Shown here: in pieces, positions 32,679-43,192 of the stretch
Layout: the number at the start of each line of letters is the position of its first letter
Numbering within the stretch: the first letter of the stretch is position 1
Assembly: GCA_030374765.1 (NCBI GenBank)
Contig: JARGXX010000075.1
Location: forward strand, 1,488,001-1,552,000
DNA from: Agarophyton chilense
Lineage: Eukaryota; Rhodophyta; Florideophyceae; Gracilariales; Gracilariaceae
Direction: 5' to 3'
DNA: 64,000 bases
Translations under genes and position numbers: made by a program
The notes under the pieces: model-generated
The model's input: only the letters and a program-made list of their open reading frames with translations
What the model was told of the DNA's origin: nothing
Database searches by the model: none

Positions 32679-35240
32679 GGGGTGCAGCTGACATCTGTTT
32701 CTGCTGGCGGTATGCGTAAGGCTATCTTTGAAAGAGAGACCGACGAAGAGTTATGAAACAGTGTCTATTACGGGCTTGACACGAGATGAGAAGAGAAGAT
32801 TGGAATGGAATTTTTGTTGCAGAAAGCGAGGGATGTGAGCAATGCTCTATAATCAGTTCCGTGTTGCGCAATCCTTGTTGCTTTGACCATGTTCAGTTGG
32901 TCTACGATGCAGATTTGGGCGTGATGGGCGCTGCCTCGATCTTGCGTTCTGAATTTCTTTGATCGCAGAGATCCGTGTTTTCTGCATCGAAATTTTTCTT
33001 GTGACAGTCTCCTCGAGGGTATGTGCCCTGACTGTTCCTTAGGAAACTGTTTCCAATATGTGGTCTACTTCCTCCCGTGCGTCTCTCTAGTTGTTCTGCA
33101 TTACAGTAGAGAGTTCTTCCTTCAAATGGAAAATGGCGTACAGACGTCGCAATGCCCCCTTCCAGGAACGGTCGGAGCTCTCGATCGTGCCATAGAGAGT
33201 CATGGGTAAGCATCTCGAGGTGTACGATGCGACCAAGGGTGATTGCTTCTAGAGGTGGAGCCATGGGCTGGCCGGTTGTGTTCTCTTCCAGTGGTGGAAG
33301 TGATTCTGCAAGAATGTTGGAATATTTGTTCCGGAAGACGTGAGTAGGGAGAAGACTTGTGGTCTCATTATCTCCTCTACCTTCAGACTGGTAGAGGTTA
33401 TGCCTTTTTCCGGAGAGTGGCTCAGAGCGGCATCATGAGAGCTTGTGAGTCCAAAGAAAATGTTTTTAGGCATTATCACTTGCTTCCATCTCTTAAGATT
33501 CTTTTAGTCTTCGTCTTCAGAAGATTCGAAAGCGTTCCGAGTCTGCTGGGGTTTTGATTGCTAAGAGTGGAGAACAAGAAGACCAGGGATTGGATTTAGA
33601 GCTGAGTGCTTGGCTTGGTGTGTCGTGACATTTAGTACATGGCCGTTTTGCGCAGCGGACGGAGAGTGTGCTTTTCGGTATGCCCCAAATAATCAAGATA
33701 TAGAGATTGATGCTGCTTCGAATGGATGGGTTGGATTCCAGAATAGATTGAGGCTGCAGGCTGATAGTATCTGCGTTAAAAATGAGAAGAAACTTCAAGC
33801 ATGTTGCTTTTCTCGATTTTTTCTCATGAATAATGTAGGCCCCGAACGAGATTTTAAAAAAAAGCGGCATCTTGGCAGTGGTTTGGATTGATCATCGACC
33901 ATGAAAAAGGGCATGGTGATTTGTTTCGAAAGAGGTACAGTAAAATAAATGGTGTCTGCAAACAAGCAACGAACAGTCTGTTGTATATATTGTAAAAGCT
34001 GCAGTACCAAGAGTTTGTTATGAGATGAAGACAGTTTTCTCGTTTGAGTTTAGTTGTTGTAACGCGGTATAAGGTTCAAAGTTTCAGGTGTCTTGTTAGT
34101 GTTGTAGAAACGCAACACGGCCGTAGAAAAAATTAAATAAAGTCGTTTCTGATCGGTTCATGAAAAACAATAATCAGATTGAGATGGCGGGGAAGTTGAC
34201 GCCGGCATGTTGGGCTCGCTAGTGTCTATCCGTCCGAGAGAAAAAAAAAAGGCCTCACATGATGCCAACTTGATCTCATATGAGGCCAAAAGTTGTGTGA
34301 AAAAGTAACTGAAATTTAGAGCGGTAAGAAAGGTTTAGAGTTTTCAACAGAAATAAAACAACCAATGATGGTTATCGTTTACGGAAAAGCTGATGGAAAA
34401 ACACGTGGACAGGTAACATGTCGTTTAATGATCTAGTGTGGCACGCTTCACAGGTAGATTGAAGCAATTGGTCTCATAGACACTTGTGGTACGTTAGAGA
34501 CGTGTTGTTTGAATGTACGATTTTGGTGGAATTTTTTGTGGAATCAAGAATGTTAGTGAAAAAGTTTGAATGTGTTTTGCTTGTCTGGGACAGATGTTGT
34601 TGCGAGTTGAGAGAGAGTGAAGTTGGTAACCGCGCTACCGGCTTCCATTACAGTGAACAAGATTTGAGAGCAAAAAGAAAAGTTTTAGTGTAGGACGACG
34701 ACTTGGGAGTGAAGCAAGGAAGCAGAATTACAGCGTTTGCTGTACAGCGTGGACACGTGAACAAGGTAGGGAAGTTGAAGTGATGTTTGGTGATGGTTGG
34801 TGACGGAAGATGATGAGAAATCAAAAATGGGGCGGTAGATGCCAATGGGCGGTAGATGCCAATACGTGGGAGGCGCCCGATATGAACACGGATGTTTGGG
34901 GCACACGGCGCGGTCGGTGTGTGCGGCGGCGCCTTCTGCATACACTCGCATACACACACACTACGTAAGCGCGCGTCTGCGACACGTCGCCGCGTCGTCG
35001 CACTCTGTGTGCCTCTCTCAGCTACAGTTCCATGCGACGGGCACACGCACACAACGGTCGCCACGACGGTTGCAACGTGCGCGTCGCTCTCGCTTTCCGC
35101 GCTCATTGCGTTGGCTTGCTGCATTCCCATTGGATTGCATGCATGTGTTGCCATTACGTGGCCGCTTTGCCTACTCTTTTCGTCGTCATACGCCCCATTG
35201 AATTGCGCTGCATGCCGCTGCACAATCGCGTCCGCTCTTG
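32679..35240. other. Long non-coding or decayed stretch upstream of the LPMO gene
   Basis: A 120-codon minus frame at 32902-33264 (MAPPLEAITLGRIVHLEML) could be a further retroelement piece, but carries no diagnostic motif. A near-perfect inverted repeat lies at 34251-34287 next to an A10 run. From 34820 the base composition turns GC-rich. Long open stretches there (34648-35353, both strands) are low-complexity Thr/His/Arg runs and look like composition effects, not genes. Confidence 0.4.
34251..34287. repeat. Inverted repeat, 12-bp arms, 13-base spacer
   Basis: The arms 34251-34262 (GGCCTCACATGA) and 34276-34287 are complementary at 11 of 12 positions. A run of ten or more As directly precedes it. 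It could form a hairpin; its role is unknown. Confidence 0.7.
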
Positions 35241-35245
35241 TTCTT

Positions 35246-35315
35246 CGCCGCCCTCCGTCGCCGCCCTCCGTCGCCGCCCGCCGTCGCCGCCCGCCGTCGC
35301 CGCCCTATAAAGCTG
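35246..35315 (+). promoter_or_regulatory. GC-rich 13-bp tandem repeats and TATA box of the LPMO-like gene
   Basis: Four full copies plus a partial fifth copy of CGCCGCCCTCCGT (or CGCCGCCCGCCGT) at 35246-35305 end directly in TATAAAG (35306-35312). The ATG lies about 145 bases further on. A TATA box preceded by GC-rich repeats is a convincing core promoter. Short repeats of this type may vary between individuals. Confidence 0.6.
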
Positions 35316-35454
35316 CTGCTTGTGCGCGCGTGTGCAAGCTTTCCCTCGTATAATCTCCACCAACCATCCCCCAGCTGTGAGCTATATCCTTCGTGACCGC
35401 TACTCTCAACCCCCCCCCCACCCTCCCACCAACTCTCGGTACTGATTTCTCCCG

Positions 35455-36612
35455 ATGACGCGCTTCACCGTCGCCGCCGCCGCCGTCGTCGTCGCGCTGT
35501 TGGCCGTCGTGCTGCCGCACGCGCACGCGCATCAGTCCATCTCATACCCATGGCCCATGTCTCGCATGAACGCCTGTCGCATGGGAAAGTTCAAAAACTG
35601 TCCAGGACCGTGTCCCAACGACGAGATTCGCGCCGATCAATCTCCCAATTATCCGTCCATCACCGTGTCGCGCAACGCCTTTGTCACCATAAACACCAAA
35701 CGAAACAATCATGCGGGAGGCTTTTCACGCTGGAGTATTGTCAACGTCGATGATATGAATGATCGTACCGCACACGATCGTGAGGCCTTTTTGTGGACCT
35801 GTGCCGATCTTAACAAGCAACGTTGCGATACTATCAATTATGACCGCGATTGTTCGTTTGATGGCAAGAGTAGCTTCTATCAACATGAGGTACAGATTCC
35901 TCCCGTGTACTCTGACGGCGTGTACGTGTTGGGCTGGGCTTGGTATGGAGGCACTCAGGGTCACGGTCGCGGTGGTGATTTTGGTGATTACTACGATTGC
36001 ATGTACGTCAACATTGAAGGAGGCGATACCTCCGACTCATATGCACCCAAGTTCGAGCCAGGTCCGTCTGACACTGCACGCGATGGCAAGTGTGCCGCAC
36101 GCACCAATCGTCTGGGCGATTGTGTCAGTGAGCCTTGTAACGGACGTCGCGCCGGACACATGCTACCCAGGGAGTTTGAAGGAGGCTCACCACAGCTTTT
36201 GCAAAGTCGTCGATTTTCTGGCTACCAAATTGAACGTCCGCCTGCTACGGCTCCTGCTGTGTATGGTATCTCCATTCGAGAGGCGAATGACCCGTCTACT
36301 GTGTACGCTTCCTCCACGGATGGCCCTATTGCGCAGATTCGATTGAATGGACAATCCATCACGGTGACGTGCGACGTGGAGGGCGATGTGGACAAGGTTG
36401 AGTTTTACAAGCATGGCGAGGATCTTATGGAAACAGACACTACAGCGCCGTATAGCATTGCCGGTGAGTACACTGTCGACGGCGGTAGCGAGTATAGGTA
36501 CAAACCGATGAGGTACAAGCGGGAGGATGATATTTACTTGCTGTCGTGCGGCGTGTATGGTAAGGATGGTAGCGTGCAGTGGGCGAGGTTGGAAGTGTGG
36601 CAAACCAAATAA
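35455..36612 (+). CDS. Secreted LPMO-like protein with C-terminal Ig-like domain
   Basis: 385 residues, single exon. Signal peptide 1-25 (MTRF, hydrophobic core AAAAVVVALLAVVL, ending HAHA) would be cleaved to leave His26 as the first mature residue (HQSISYPWP). This is the defining feature of lytic polysaccharide monooxygenases, whose N-terminal His binds copper. A second candidate brace His is H86 in KRNNHAGGFSRW, and the axial Tyr is likely in GDYYDCMYVNI (about 179-185). Several Cys (41, 49, 53, 116, 124, 133, 182) suggest disulfides, as expected outside the cell. Residues about 286-382 form an Ig-like module (VEFYKHGEDLMETDTTAPYS). LPMOs oxidatively cleave polysaccharides such as cellulose, chitin or pectin; the substrate here cannot be told. 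It could alternatively be a copper-binding LPMO relative without oxygenase activity. Confidence 0.75.
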   Translation: MTRFTVAAAAVVVALLAVVLPHAHAHQSISYPWPMSRMNACRMGKFKNCPGPCPNDEIRADQSPNYPSITVSRNAFVTINTKRNNHAGGFSRWSIVNVDDMNDRTAHDREAFLWTCADLNKQRCDTINYDRDCSFDGKSSFYQHEVQIPPVYSDGVYVLGWAWYGGTQGHGRGGDFGDYYDCMYVNIEGGDTSDSYAPKFEPGPSDTARDGKCAARTNRLGDCVSEPCNGRRAGHMLPREFEGGSPQLLQSRRFSGYQIERPPATAPAVYGISIREANDPSTVYASSTDGPIAQIRLNGQSITVTCDVEGDVDKVEFYKHGEDLMETDTTAPYSIAGEYTVDGGSEYRYKPMRYKREDDIYLLSCGVYGKDGSVQWARLEVWQTK

Positions 36613-37052
36613 GCACTTTTGTTGTTGTTGTCTTTTTAAGCAAAAGTGCGTGTATAGATAATATCTTCCCCATTATGCAAAACTAGTAGGGGCGCTTTTG
36701 AGGGAGCGAATGTGATCCTCATTAACTTGCGAATTCATGTTATGTTATAAGAAAAAAAAGCCTTTCTCTCTTCTCCGTTCTCATCAATGTGCGTCTCTTT
36801 CTCCCCCTCTCTCTATCGTCTCGCGTGGAATTGTTTACGTAATGGGACAAACCGACACCACCATGACGTGAGACATGCGCGAGGAGCATCCCACGTGAGA
36901 GATCGCGCGCCGCCGCGTGACACGTGATGCTCGCCACGTGACGCTCGCCACGTGTCGTGCCACCTAAGACGCTTCACACGAATTCCACCACGTGGCATAC
37001 GTAGAGAAAACAAAACAAAACAAAAAACAAAAAAAACCATCAAACATTCTTT
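36613..37052. other. Convergent 3' region between LPMO-like and cyclin genes
   Basis: The two genes converge here. 36880-36965 has a cluster of CACGTG-containing motifs (CCACGTG, ACACGTGATG, CCACGTGACG, CCACGTGTCG). An A-rich stretch at 37010-37035 lies just past the cyclin stop. CACGTG boxes are binding sites for bHLH/bZIP factors in general; no function can be shown here. Confidence 0.4.
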
Positions 37053-38324
37053 TTACTTGTGCATGAGGCGCGCCTTTCGCAGTTCGGTCTCAAGCTCGAG
37101 TTTCAAGTTCACGTCGATGCACCCGTGCCGCAGTCGAACGTGCTGCACTTGCGTCACGTCTTCTTGCATCCAGCGCTGCGCCACTTCCATTTGCACGTTT
37201 TGAGGACACTCCCACTTTGAAACTACCACCTCGCTCACTTCCTCATGCTCATCTTGTTCATCTTGTTCATCTTGTTCATCTTGTTCAAGTGCCGCAATCA
37301 CCAAGTCATCACATTTCCGACCGTCCGCCACAAGCTTCAGCTTCTTCAGCCGACCTTTTGCTTGCGTCGATAGCGCGTCCGACGACATGGCATCTTCAAA
37401 CTGATACATGCCGCTTCCGTCCAAATCATTCTGCAGCTGCGCCGCGGCCAATTCTCGAACCATGCCCCAATGACGTCTATTTTCTGTCGTGTCTTCCAGC
37501 TTTTCCTTCCAGCCGCTTCTGAACATAATCTCGTGCTGCATCACTTTTGCAGACGCCTGCGCGAATCCCTTGATATTGTTGCGCTGCACACATTCGTACA
37601 CCCACACACCGCGCGGAGATCTCATTGCTTCTACTATGAAGGCTTCCTGTGCTTGTTCAAAATCCTGCGGGGTAACGAAAAGCTTATTGTTAAGCGCAGA
37701 CGCAAATAGCGCTTCTAGGCAACAAAGTTCTTTCTTGTCGAACCCGGAAATTCTCACCAGAGCATCCCCGAGCGGGTATTTCTCGTCCTCCAAATACTTG
37801 ATAGCCACTCGAAAAGCCACCAATATCAAAAGCACTACATTAGAAATTCTGATAAACAGTTCCGGCTCATGTTTGAATACTCGGTCTATGTAGATACATG
37901 CTACGATAAGTGTGCTTCTTGACACTTGCAATTCCAGCGCAAAATCCGCTATTTCTGAGAGCAGCAACCTCACGTGTTCTTGCTGGCAAACACAGTCAAA
38001 AGGTGAGTCGGTGTACTCTAAAACTGCCCGATAGAGGGTCTCAACTTGACCACCGTTCAATTCTGAAAGCATGGGATGGGGAATCATGGCTAACACCTTG
38101 GCCAGATCAGTTTCACTTTTGGACATGTGTGCCATTCCAAACCATTTCTCTCCCTGTATTGCTTTTTGAAACAACATGTTTGATATCACCAACGGCAGCG
38201 TTTCGGGACAGTTCACAAGTTCTACGGGTTGCGTACAACCTCCTTCACTGCTGTGTTGGTCGCTTTCTTCTTGCCAGTCTTGCGAATTGTCGTCGTTTCT
38301 GCTGTACTCACAATTCGAATTCAT
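37053..38324 (-). CDS. Cyclin-box protein (PHO80-like cyclin fold)
   Basis: 423 residues, single exon, ATG at 38324, TAA at 37053. The cyclin box spans about residues 118-220: RSTLIVACIYIDRVFKH (helix 2 region), VVLLILVAFRVAIKYLEDE (helix 3) and GFDKKELCCLEALFASALNNKLFVTPQDFE (helices 4 and 5). The pattern best fits PHO80/Pcl and P/U-type cyclins, which activate a cyclin-dependent kinase in phosphate sensing, growth or cell-cycle control; the partner is unknown. The N-terminus (1-45) is acidic and Ser-rich. Near residue 345 a QDE repeat is encoded by four 9-bp units (37251-37286). The C-terminal 200 residues match nothing I know. Assignment to the fold is firm, to a subfamily tentative. Confidence 0.75.
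   Translation of the reverse strand: MNSNCEYSRNDDNSQDWQEESDQHSSEGGCTQPVELVNCPETLPLVISNMLFQKAIQGEKWFGMAHMSKSETDLAKVLAMIPHPMLSELNGGQVETLYRAVLEYTDSPFDCVCQQEHVRLLLSEIADFALELQVSRSTLIVACIYIDRVFKHEPELFIRISNVVLLILVAFRVAIKYLEDEKYPLGDALVRISGFDKKELCCLEALFASALNNKLFVTPQDFEQAQEAFIVEAMRSPRGVWVYECVQRNNIKGFAQASAKVMQHEIMFRSGWKEKLEDTTENRRHWGMVRELAAAQLQNDLDGSGMYQFEDAMSSDALSTQAKGRLKKLKLVADGRKCDDLVIAALEQDEQDEQDEQDEHEEVSEVVVSKWECPQNVQMEVAQRWMQEDVTQVQHVRLRHGCIDVNLKLELETELRKARLMHK
37251..37286 (-). repeat. 9-bp coding tandem repeat in the cyclin gene
   Basis: Four perfect copies of ATCTTGTTC (plus strand) encode an in-frame run of Glu-Gln-Asp. The unit is a multiple of three, so copy-number changes would keep the frame. 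Confidence 0.85.
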
Positions 38325-40209
38325 TTTTCGGTTCGCTTTAAGTTATCTACAATTATCCAGTCGCTCTTGTTAGACGTTTGAAGCCTGTTTTAAAGACTTC
38401 AGAATGCCTTGAAGAACACATCAAAATTAAATGCTCCACTGTTATATGACTTTATTTTTTTGTTTTCCTTTTCCAAGGTGAACAATAAATGACGGAAAAA
38501 AGACAGTAGAAAAAGTTACATATGAAGAATCTCATTGAAAGCTACCTGCTGCTACAGACTTTTGGTACTATTGAAGCATTGAATTTTGTACTCTTTTTCT
38601 AGAAAAAAGCTGAGGAAAGCAAGTCACCCATGAAGACTGGAGAAACAGGTATGAAGAAGGATCGAAAATTCTTTCAAAAAAGGCACAGGCCCTCGAACAC
38701 AAAAGCGATGTCTTTTCCAAAAAAACATCATTTCTGTTCTTTTTTCGCCGAGTTTGATTTGCCTTGCCGGCATCTTTCCGTGTCTTTCGTTATTAAAAAA
38801 AAACGCCACGGAACAAAGTATTGCGATAGCTCTGGATTTGCTACACAAGCAACACATTCCTTTGCACAAAAGCAAAGTTTGTGTAGCGCTTTCATATTTC
38901 ATGTACCACAGAATAAAAACGTAATTTTTACCCCCCAAATGTGTGGTTTATTCTTGGGGTAGATTTGCGGCACAGACGGCTGTTTTCATACACCGCACAG
39001 AGCCTGCAGCACGTGGAGCACTGCACAACGATCTGCCGCTCTTTAGGAATTCAGGGCCGACGGTGAACGGTTTAACGAAGTTCCAGGATATATTAGAAAA
39101 TAAAGAATCAATCTGATCGATATGCGATGGTGGGTAAGTTACAAAGCGCAAGCTGTTTCCATCGAATGTATATTTTTCCGACAGTCGCCAGAGCAACAAT
39201 ACAAATCAATTGGAACACAATCATCACAGGAACTCCGATAGTATCGGCTGTTTTAGAGAGGATCCACTAGTAGACCGTATGAAATTGCCAAAATTAAAGA
39301 AATATAGTCTCGAGTCTTTAGTGGTTGTTTAAAGCACGTTTGCACATTGCAGAAGAGATGTTTAGCTGGGAACATGGGAACAGGCAATAGTTTGCTGCAA
39401 GCAAAACATGTTGGAAACACCAATCATACGAAGAGTGCGCCGTTTCTCAAAGTGTAAAGCAAAGAAGTTTTAAATACCGAAATCGAACTATAAAACTCTG
39501 AAAGAACGATCTATATAACCGAGATGCGATCGTTGCGAGGCCGCGATGTGCAAGGGTGCTGTGAAAAGAGCCAACTACAACGGAAGAAATAGCTAGCATG
39601 GAAGCGAGACAAAGATGAGCTGTATAAGCATCCAAATCAGTCGATCTTTTAACCCCGACACAGGACTAAATACAAACCAAGACCCACACATTTTTTGACG
39701 AAAACAACGGCAGCATGCAAAACAACTTCTGTTGCAGAAGCACTTCTACAAGTTGTGTCGGACAACTAAAAAACATTCAACACGCAAAATGTTCTGAAGC
39801 CCTCAATTCAAATACAGCATAAACGTGTTGCATGGTACGTGATAGATCTTAGAAGGTAGATTGGTTCAGTTTATTGAGGTTGGTTAACAGACTCTTGGAA
39901 GGCTGGCGCAGCCGCGCAGCCCTTCTTATAGGCCTCCATCTGGGTTCCAGCTTAATCACAGAACTGCTCTTCACAGTTGTGTTCGGTCTGTCTGTTCCTA
40001 AAGTTTTGAGTTCTACAAACTCCTAGAAAAATGTTTTTCTAGTGATAACTGCCCAGATAGGGCAGATTCTATCCTAAACTACGTTTCAATTCCTTCGGAA
40101 CGTTTGGGCGCACTCCTCCAACAATAGAAATGATATATGAGTGTAGGGTACTACAATAAATATGTACAACACTTTATGAGAGAGATTTGGAGACAAGCTC
40201 TGACAATAG
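38325..40209. other. Intergenic stretch without convincing gene
   Basis: It starts at the cyclin promoter side. Open stretches of 104-110 codons overlap on both strands at 38624-38962, contain poly-K/F runs and show no motif. 39840-40080 has a GC-rich core with GGCGCAGCCGCGCAGCCC and TTCTTATAGGCC, perhaps an old solo LTR, but no second copy is in the window. Confidence 0.4.
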
Positions 40210-40863
40210 ATGCATGCATATCACAAATCGTTCAAAATCGTTCAAAATGGACAAATCCGAATGATTTTTTTTATTGGAGCCACCTGGAAGCATGACGCGC
40301 ATATGCCATCTTATATGATGACTGTAAATGAAGTGGAAGGATACATGCGATCTGTGTTTCTTTTGGCGGATCAATTTCAAACTGGGGTTCCCGTTCAACA
40401 TGGAAGTCATATTGCTACCTTTTGCTATCTGGCGCTCGGTCACCTCCGCTCGGGTACAAAGTCCTTCTTTGTCGGTTGCTGTTCAGCTTCTCTCGCATAG
40501 CGCCAACATTTTTGTGGTTTTCTTTTCTCTTGTTTTCCTCCCGCCCTTGCTACGATACTTATTGTGGGTTTAGATATTAATATTGTTTTGTTTCTACAGT
40601 GTCTATGTAGATGGCATGTAGTCCAATACTGCATTGGGGTCACAAGAGAGAGTGACGGAATCGCCTTGTTCTACCGGCTACATGTCAGTGCTCTGATTGG
40701 CGAGTTCCTACAAGACCAAAGAAACCAACGGCAAGGAGCGGATTTCATTACGAAAAAGGTTAAAGAAACCTCTGATTCTTCGAAAGCATATAGATTATTC
40801 AACGAATCTAAATTTCACCTTTTCATGGGTCGTTCTTCTCAAATTTTGAAAACTACTCACTAA
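40210..40863 (+). CDS. Possible two-exon hypothetical gene
   Basis: Exon 1 runs 40210-40453, from the ATG (MHAYHKSFKIVQNGQIRM) through SYMMTVNEVEGYMRSVFLLA to GHLRS. Exon 2 runs 40622-40863, reading VQYCIGVTRESDGIALFY to SSQILKTTH and the TAA. They join in phase if a GT-AG intron of 168 bp (40454 GTACAAAG ... GCATGTAG 40621) is removed, giving 161 residues. A better-looking acceptor (TTTCTACAG at 40592-40600) does not keep the frame. Composition of both exons looks coding, but no domain is recognised. It may be chance or a decayed gene. Confidence 0.28.
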
Positions 40864-41133
40864 ATAATTACAAATGATTGATGCTGAAAACAGAAACATG
40901 TTTTTTATTGAAAACCCCCATAATTAAAATTGTCCGCCAAGGACACCAGTCGCGGGCCATTTGACAACAGATCTCGCTTGTCGACCACCCAGCTCTGTGC
41001 CCCTGTGGGCCACGCCCGCGTCATTGTCCGGCCACTCCCTTCGACACCAACCTCTTCAGTCAGTTTATGACGCAGAGCACGTCCTTCGACGAAAGAACTT
41101 TCTCTCACTTTGAAGCAGCTGCGCTCGATAGCA

Positions 41134-42279
41134 ATGCCACCCGCGCGATATGCCGTGCGCCTGGCGCGCATCCAGCAACAAGTGCAGTCTAGGACCCATC
41201 CCTTCTCACCGCCATGCTTTGCAAACCGCTTTGCGTATTTCGCACCCACCGAGAAGCTCTCACTTGCTATGACCCCAACTCCAATTCAATCGCTCGACAT
41301 ACAGCGAATTGCGCCGGATATTCCGTTGTCTATTTCGATTGACGTGAAACGGGATGATATGACCGGTCTGAATACTTCGGGAAATAAGATCAGAAAACTC
41401 GAATTTACTCTCGCCGAGGCATCCAAAAGACAGTGTGATACCATAATTACATGCGGTGCGTTGCAATCGAATCATACACGAAGCACCTCGGTAGCTGCGA
41501 AGGAACTGGGCTTTGATGTTCATGTGTTTCTTCATGCCAACAAGAAGAAAATGAAACAAGGAATTGAATCAAATGGAAACTTATTCTTTCATCGCATGTT
41601 GGGAGTCAACGCATACGTGGTGCCCTCAGAGCATTATACAAGGGATATAGACACCAATATGCACTCTTTGAGACTTGAGTTGAATCGGAAGGGGTTCCGT
41701 GCCCACGTCATTGATTTAGGGGGTTCCAATAGACTCGGCTTGTGGGGCGATATTCTTGCATTTGAAGAAATTTTGAAGCAAGGTGGAAAGGAAAAATATA
41801 CCGACATCGTTCTTCCATCTGGATCGGCTGCCACGGCCAGTGGATTTGCAGTCGCAAATTACTTGTGCGGAAGCCCCTTTAGAATCCATTCAATATCTGC
41901 TGAGAACGGAGCGTACTACATCTACTCCTATTTAAATTCCATGTTGGAGTTGCTTGGATTGCAGTCAGAGATACACGCAAAGAAACTTCTCAACGTCATG
42001 GTTGCCATTGGCCCGGGATATGATGTCAACTCAAGGAATGAATTGGAAATGTGCGTCAAACTAGCGAATGAATTTGGTCTTCTTCTAGATCCTGTGTATT
42101 CTTTAAAAGCTTTTTACCGACTGATGATGGAGATAAAAGTCAGAAGAAGTACTTTTTCGGAAGTTTCTCGTATTTTGTTTGTGCAGACTGGCGCTGTCTT
42201 CCCACTTTTGGACGGGAGAATCTTCCCTTTCTTGCGTGAAAGCCGAATGAAGGAGTGGAACATATCTGAGATCCAATAA
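41134..42279 (+). CDS. D-cysteine desulfhydrase / ACC deaminase-like PLP enzyme
   Basis: 381 residues, single exon. The first ATG of the frame is 41134; TAA at 42277. Residues 1-45 are Arg-rich without acidic residues until E40 (MPPARYAVRLARIQQQVQSR), which suggests a mitochondrial or plastid transit peptide. The fold-type II PLP domain follows: KRDDMTGLNTSGNKIRKLEF contains the PLP lysine (K85), CGALQSNHTRSTS the substrate-loop Ser-Asn-His, and LPSGSAATASGFAVA the phosphate-binding loop. The late block LFVQTGAVFPLLDG corresponds to HTGG in the family, here TGA. Members convert D-cysteine to pyruvate, H2S and ammonia, or 1-aminocyclopropane-1-carboxylate to 2-oxobutyrate and ammonia; eukaryotic homologues are mostly D-cysteine desulfhydrases, so that is the likelier activity. 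Confidence 0.85.
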   Translation: MPPARYAVRLARIQQQVQSRTHPFSPPCFANRFAYFAPTEKLSLAMTPTPIQSLDIQRIAPDIPLSISIDVKRDDMTGLNTSGNKIRKLEFTLAEASKRQCDTIITCGALQSNHTRSTSVAAKELGFDVHVFLHANKKKMKQGIESNGNLFFHRMLGVNAYVVPSEHYTRDIDTNMHSLRLELNRKGFRAHVIDLGGSNRLGLWGDILAFEEILKQGGKEKYTDIVLPSGSAATASGFAVANYLCGSPFRIHSISAENGAYYIYSYLNSMLELLGLQSEIHAKKLLNVMVAIGPGYDVNSRNELEMCVKLANEFGLLLDPVYSLKAFYRLMMEIKVRRSTFSEVSRILFVQTGAVFPLLDGRIFPFLRESRMKEWNISEIQ

Positions 42280-43110
42280 TTCTTATCTCCTCTAAAACTT
42301 GTTTTCACTTTGGAAATGTAGCGTAAAAGGCATTGCATCAAATACTTAAAAACAAAAGCCCATACCTTCCTTGATTCCAATGGAAACAATTCTTGCTGGA
42401 AGAGAACTGAAATGTAGTCTACTATGGCTTCTATCAAAAAGTGGCCAGAAAGAATGTTGAGTTTTCTGGCAAGAGAGCGTTTCTTAGAACAGAGACGCTC
42501 TGTACTGCTTAGCAAATGAAATATTGTACCCATAAAGATAAAGAGAGAGAGAGAGATTCCAAAGCAGTTTAATGAAACTGGACACCAGAGAATGTATACA
42601 CAGTATGTTTTCTCTTTCTATTTAGAAAGAGAACACAAACTCAACAACTGTATCAAATTGCTTCCACTCAAATTTATTGAAGCTAAATGGAGAGAGCCGA
42701 GGCTAAGTCCAGAGAAGTGGATTCTTCCCCTCAGGTGGGTTGGTGTTCATTTGCCGCAACAGGGATTCAGCTGAGTAATTGACAATGCACACTGTGATCT
42801 AGTTCCTTGGGGATTGGGCTCCTGCTGGTATTCGAAGGAAACAATTGTACGTCTCCAACCCCTCAAACTTGGATTCGACAATGAAGTTTTGGCTTGGTGC
42901 AAGCAACAAGGTAAAGGAAAAGCTCATGTCTCGTGTGGTCCAACATGACAAAAATGTCAGGTTCCACCTCCCACGGTCATTAACTAGCAAGGAAGAGAAT
43001 CAAATTCAACGCGTACAAATTCACTTTTGGAAATACCACTTGATGCCAATCAATTCTCCTACAGTAGTTGCAGCGTTCAGAAATGCAGTGTAGTGTAGCC
43101 CTAATGATTG
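42280..43110. other. Intergenic stretch with a possible gene relic
   Basis: A GA microsatellite lies at 42543-42556. At 42786-43093 a plus-strand frame reads FLGDWAPAGIRRKQLYVSNP, then MKFWLGASNKVKEKLMSRVV to NSPTVVAAFRNAV, with a TAG a few codons after an ATG (42786). It looks coding but is short and unrecognised; it may be the end of a broken gene. Confidence 0.3.
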
Positions 43111-43120
43111 ATTATTGGTC

Positions 43121-43129
43121 TATATAAAA
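43121..43129 (+). promoter_or_regulatory. TATA box of the transthyretin-like/peptidase gene
   Basis: TATATAAAA lies 64 bases before the ATG at 43193, a fitting distance for a short 5' leader. Confidence 0.6.
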
Positions 43130-43192
43130 CGAGTTAACTTGTTCAGCTCTCTGCGGTACTTCCTAGCCTGTCAACGAAAGCAACGGCCCATC

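Noticed and set aside
32902-33264. 120-codon minus frame as an additional retroelement gene
   Set aside because: Some residues look coding, but no RT, integrase or Gag motif is present and no copy exists in the window.
34648-35353. Long overlapping open stretches on both strands before the LPMO-like gene
   Set aside because: They are rich in Thr, His, Arg and Ala from GC and CA repeats, overlap each other in several frames, and run through the promoter repeats.
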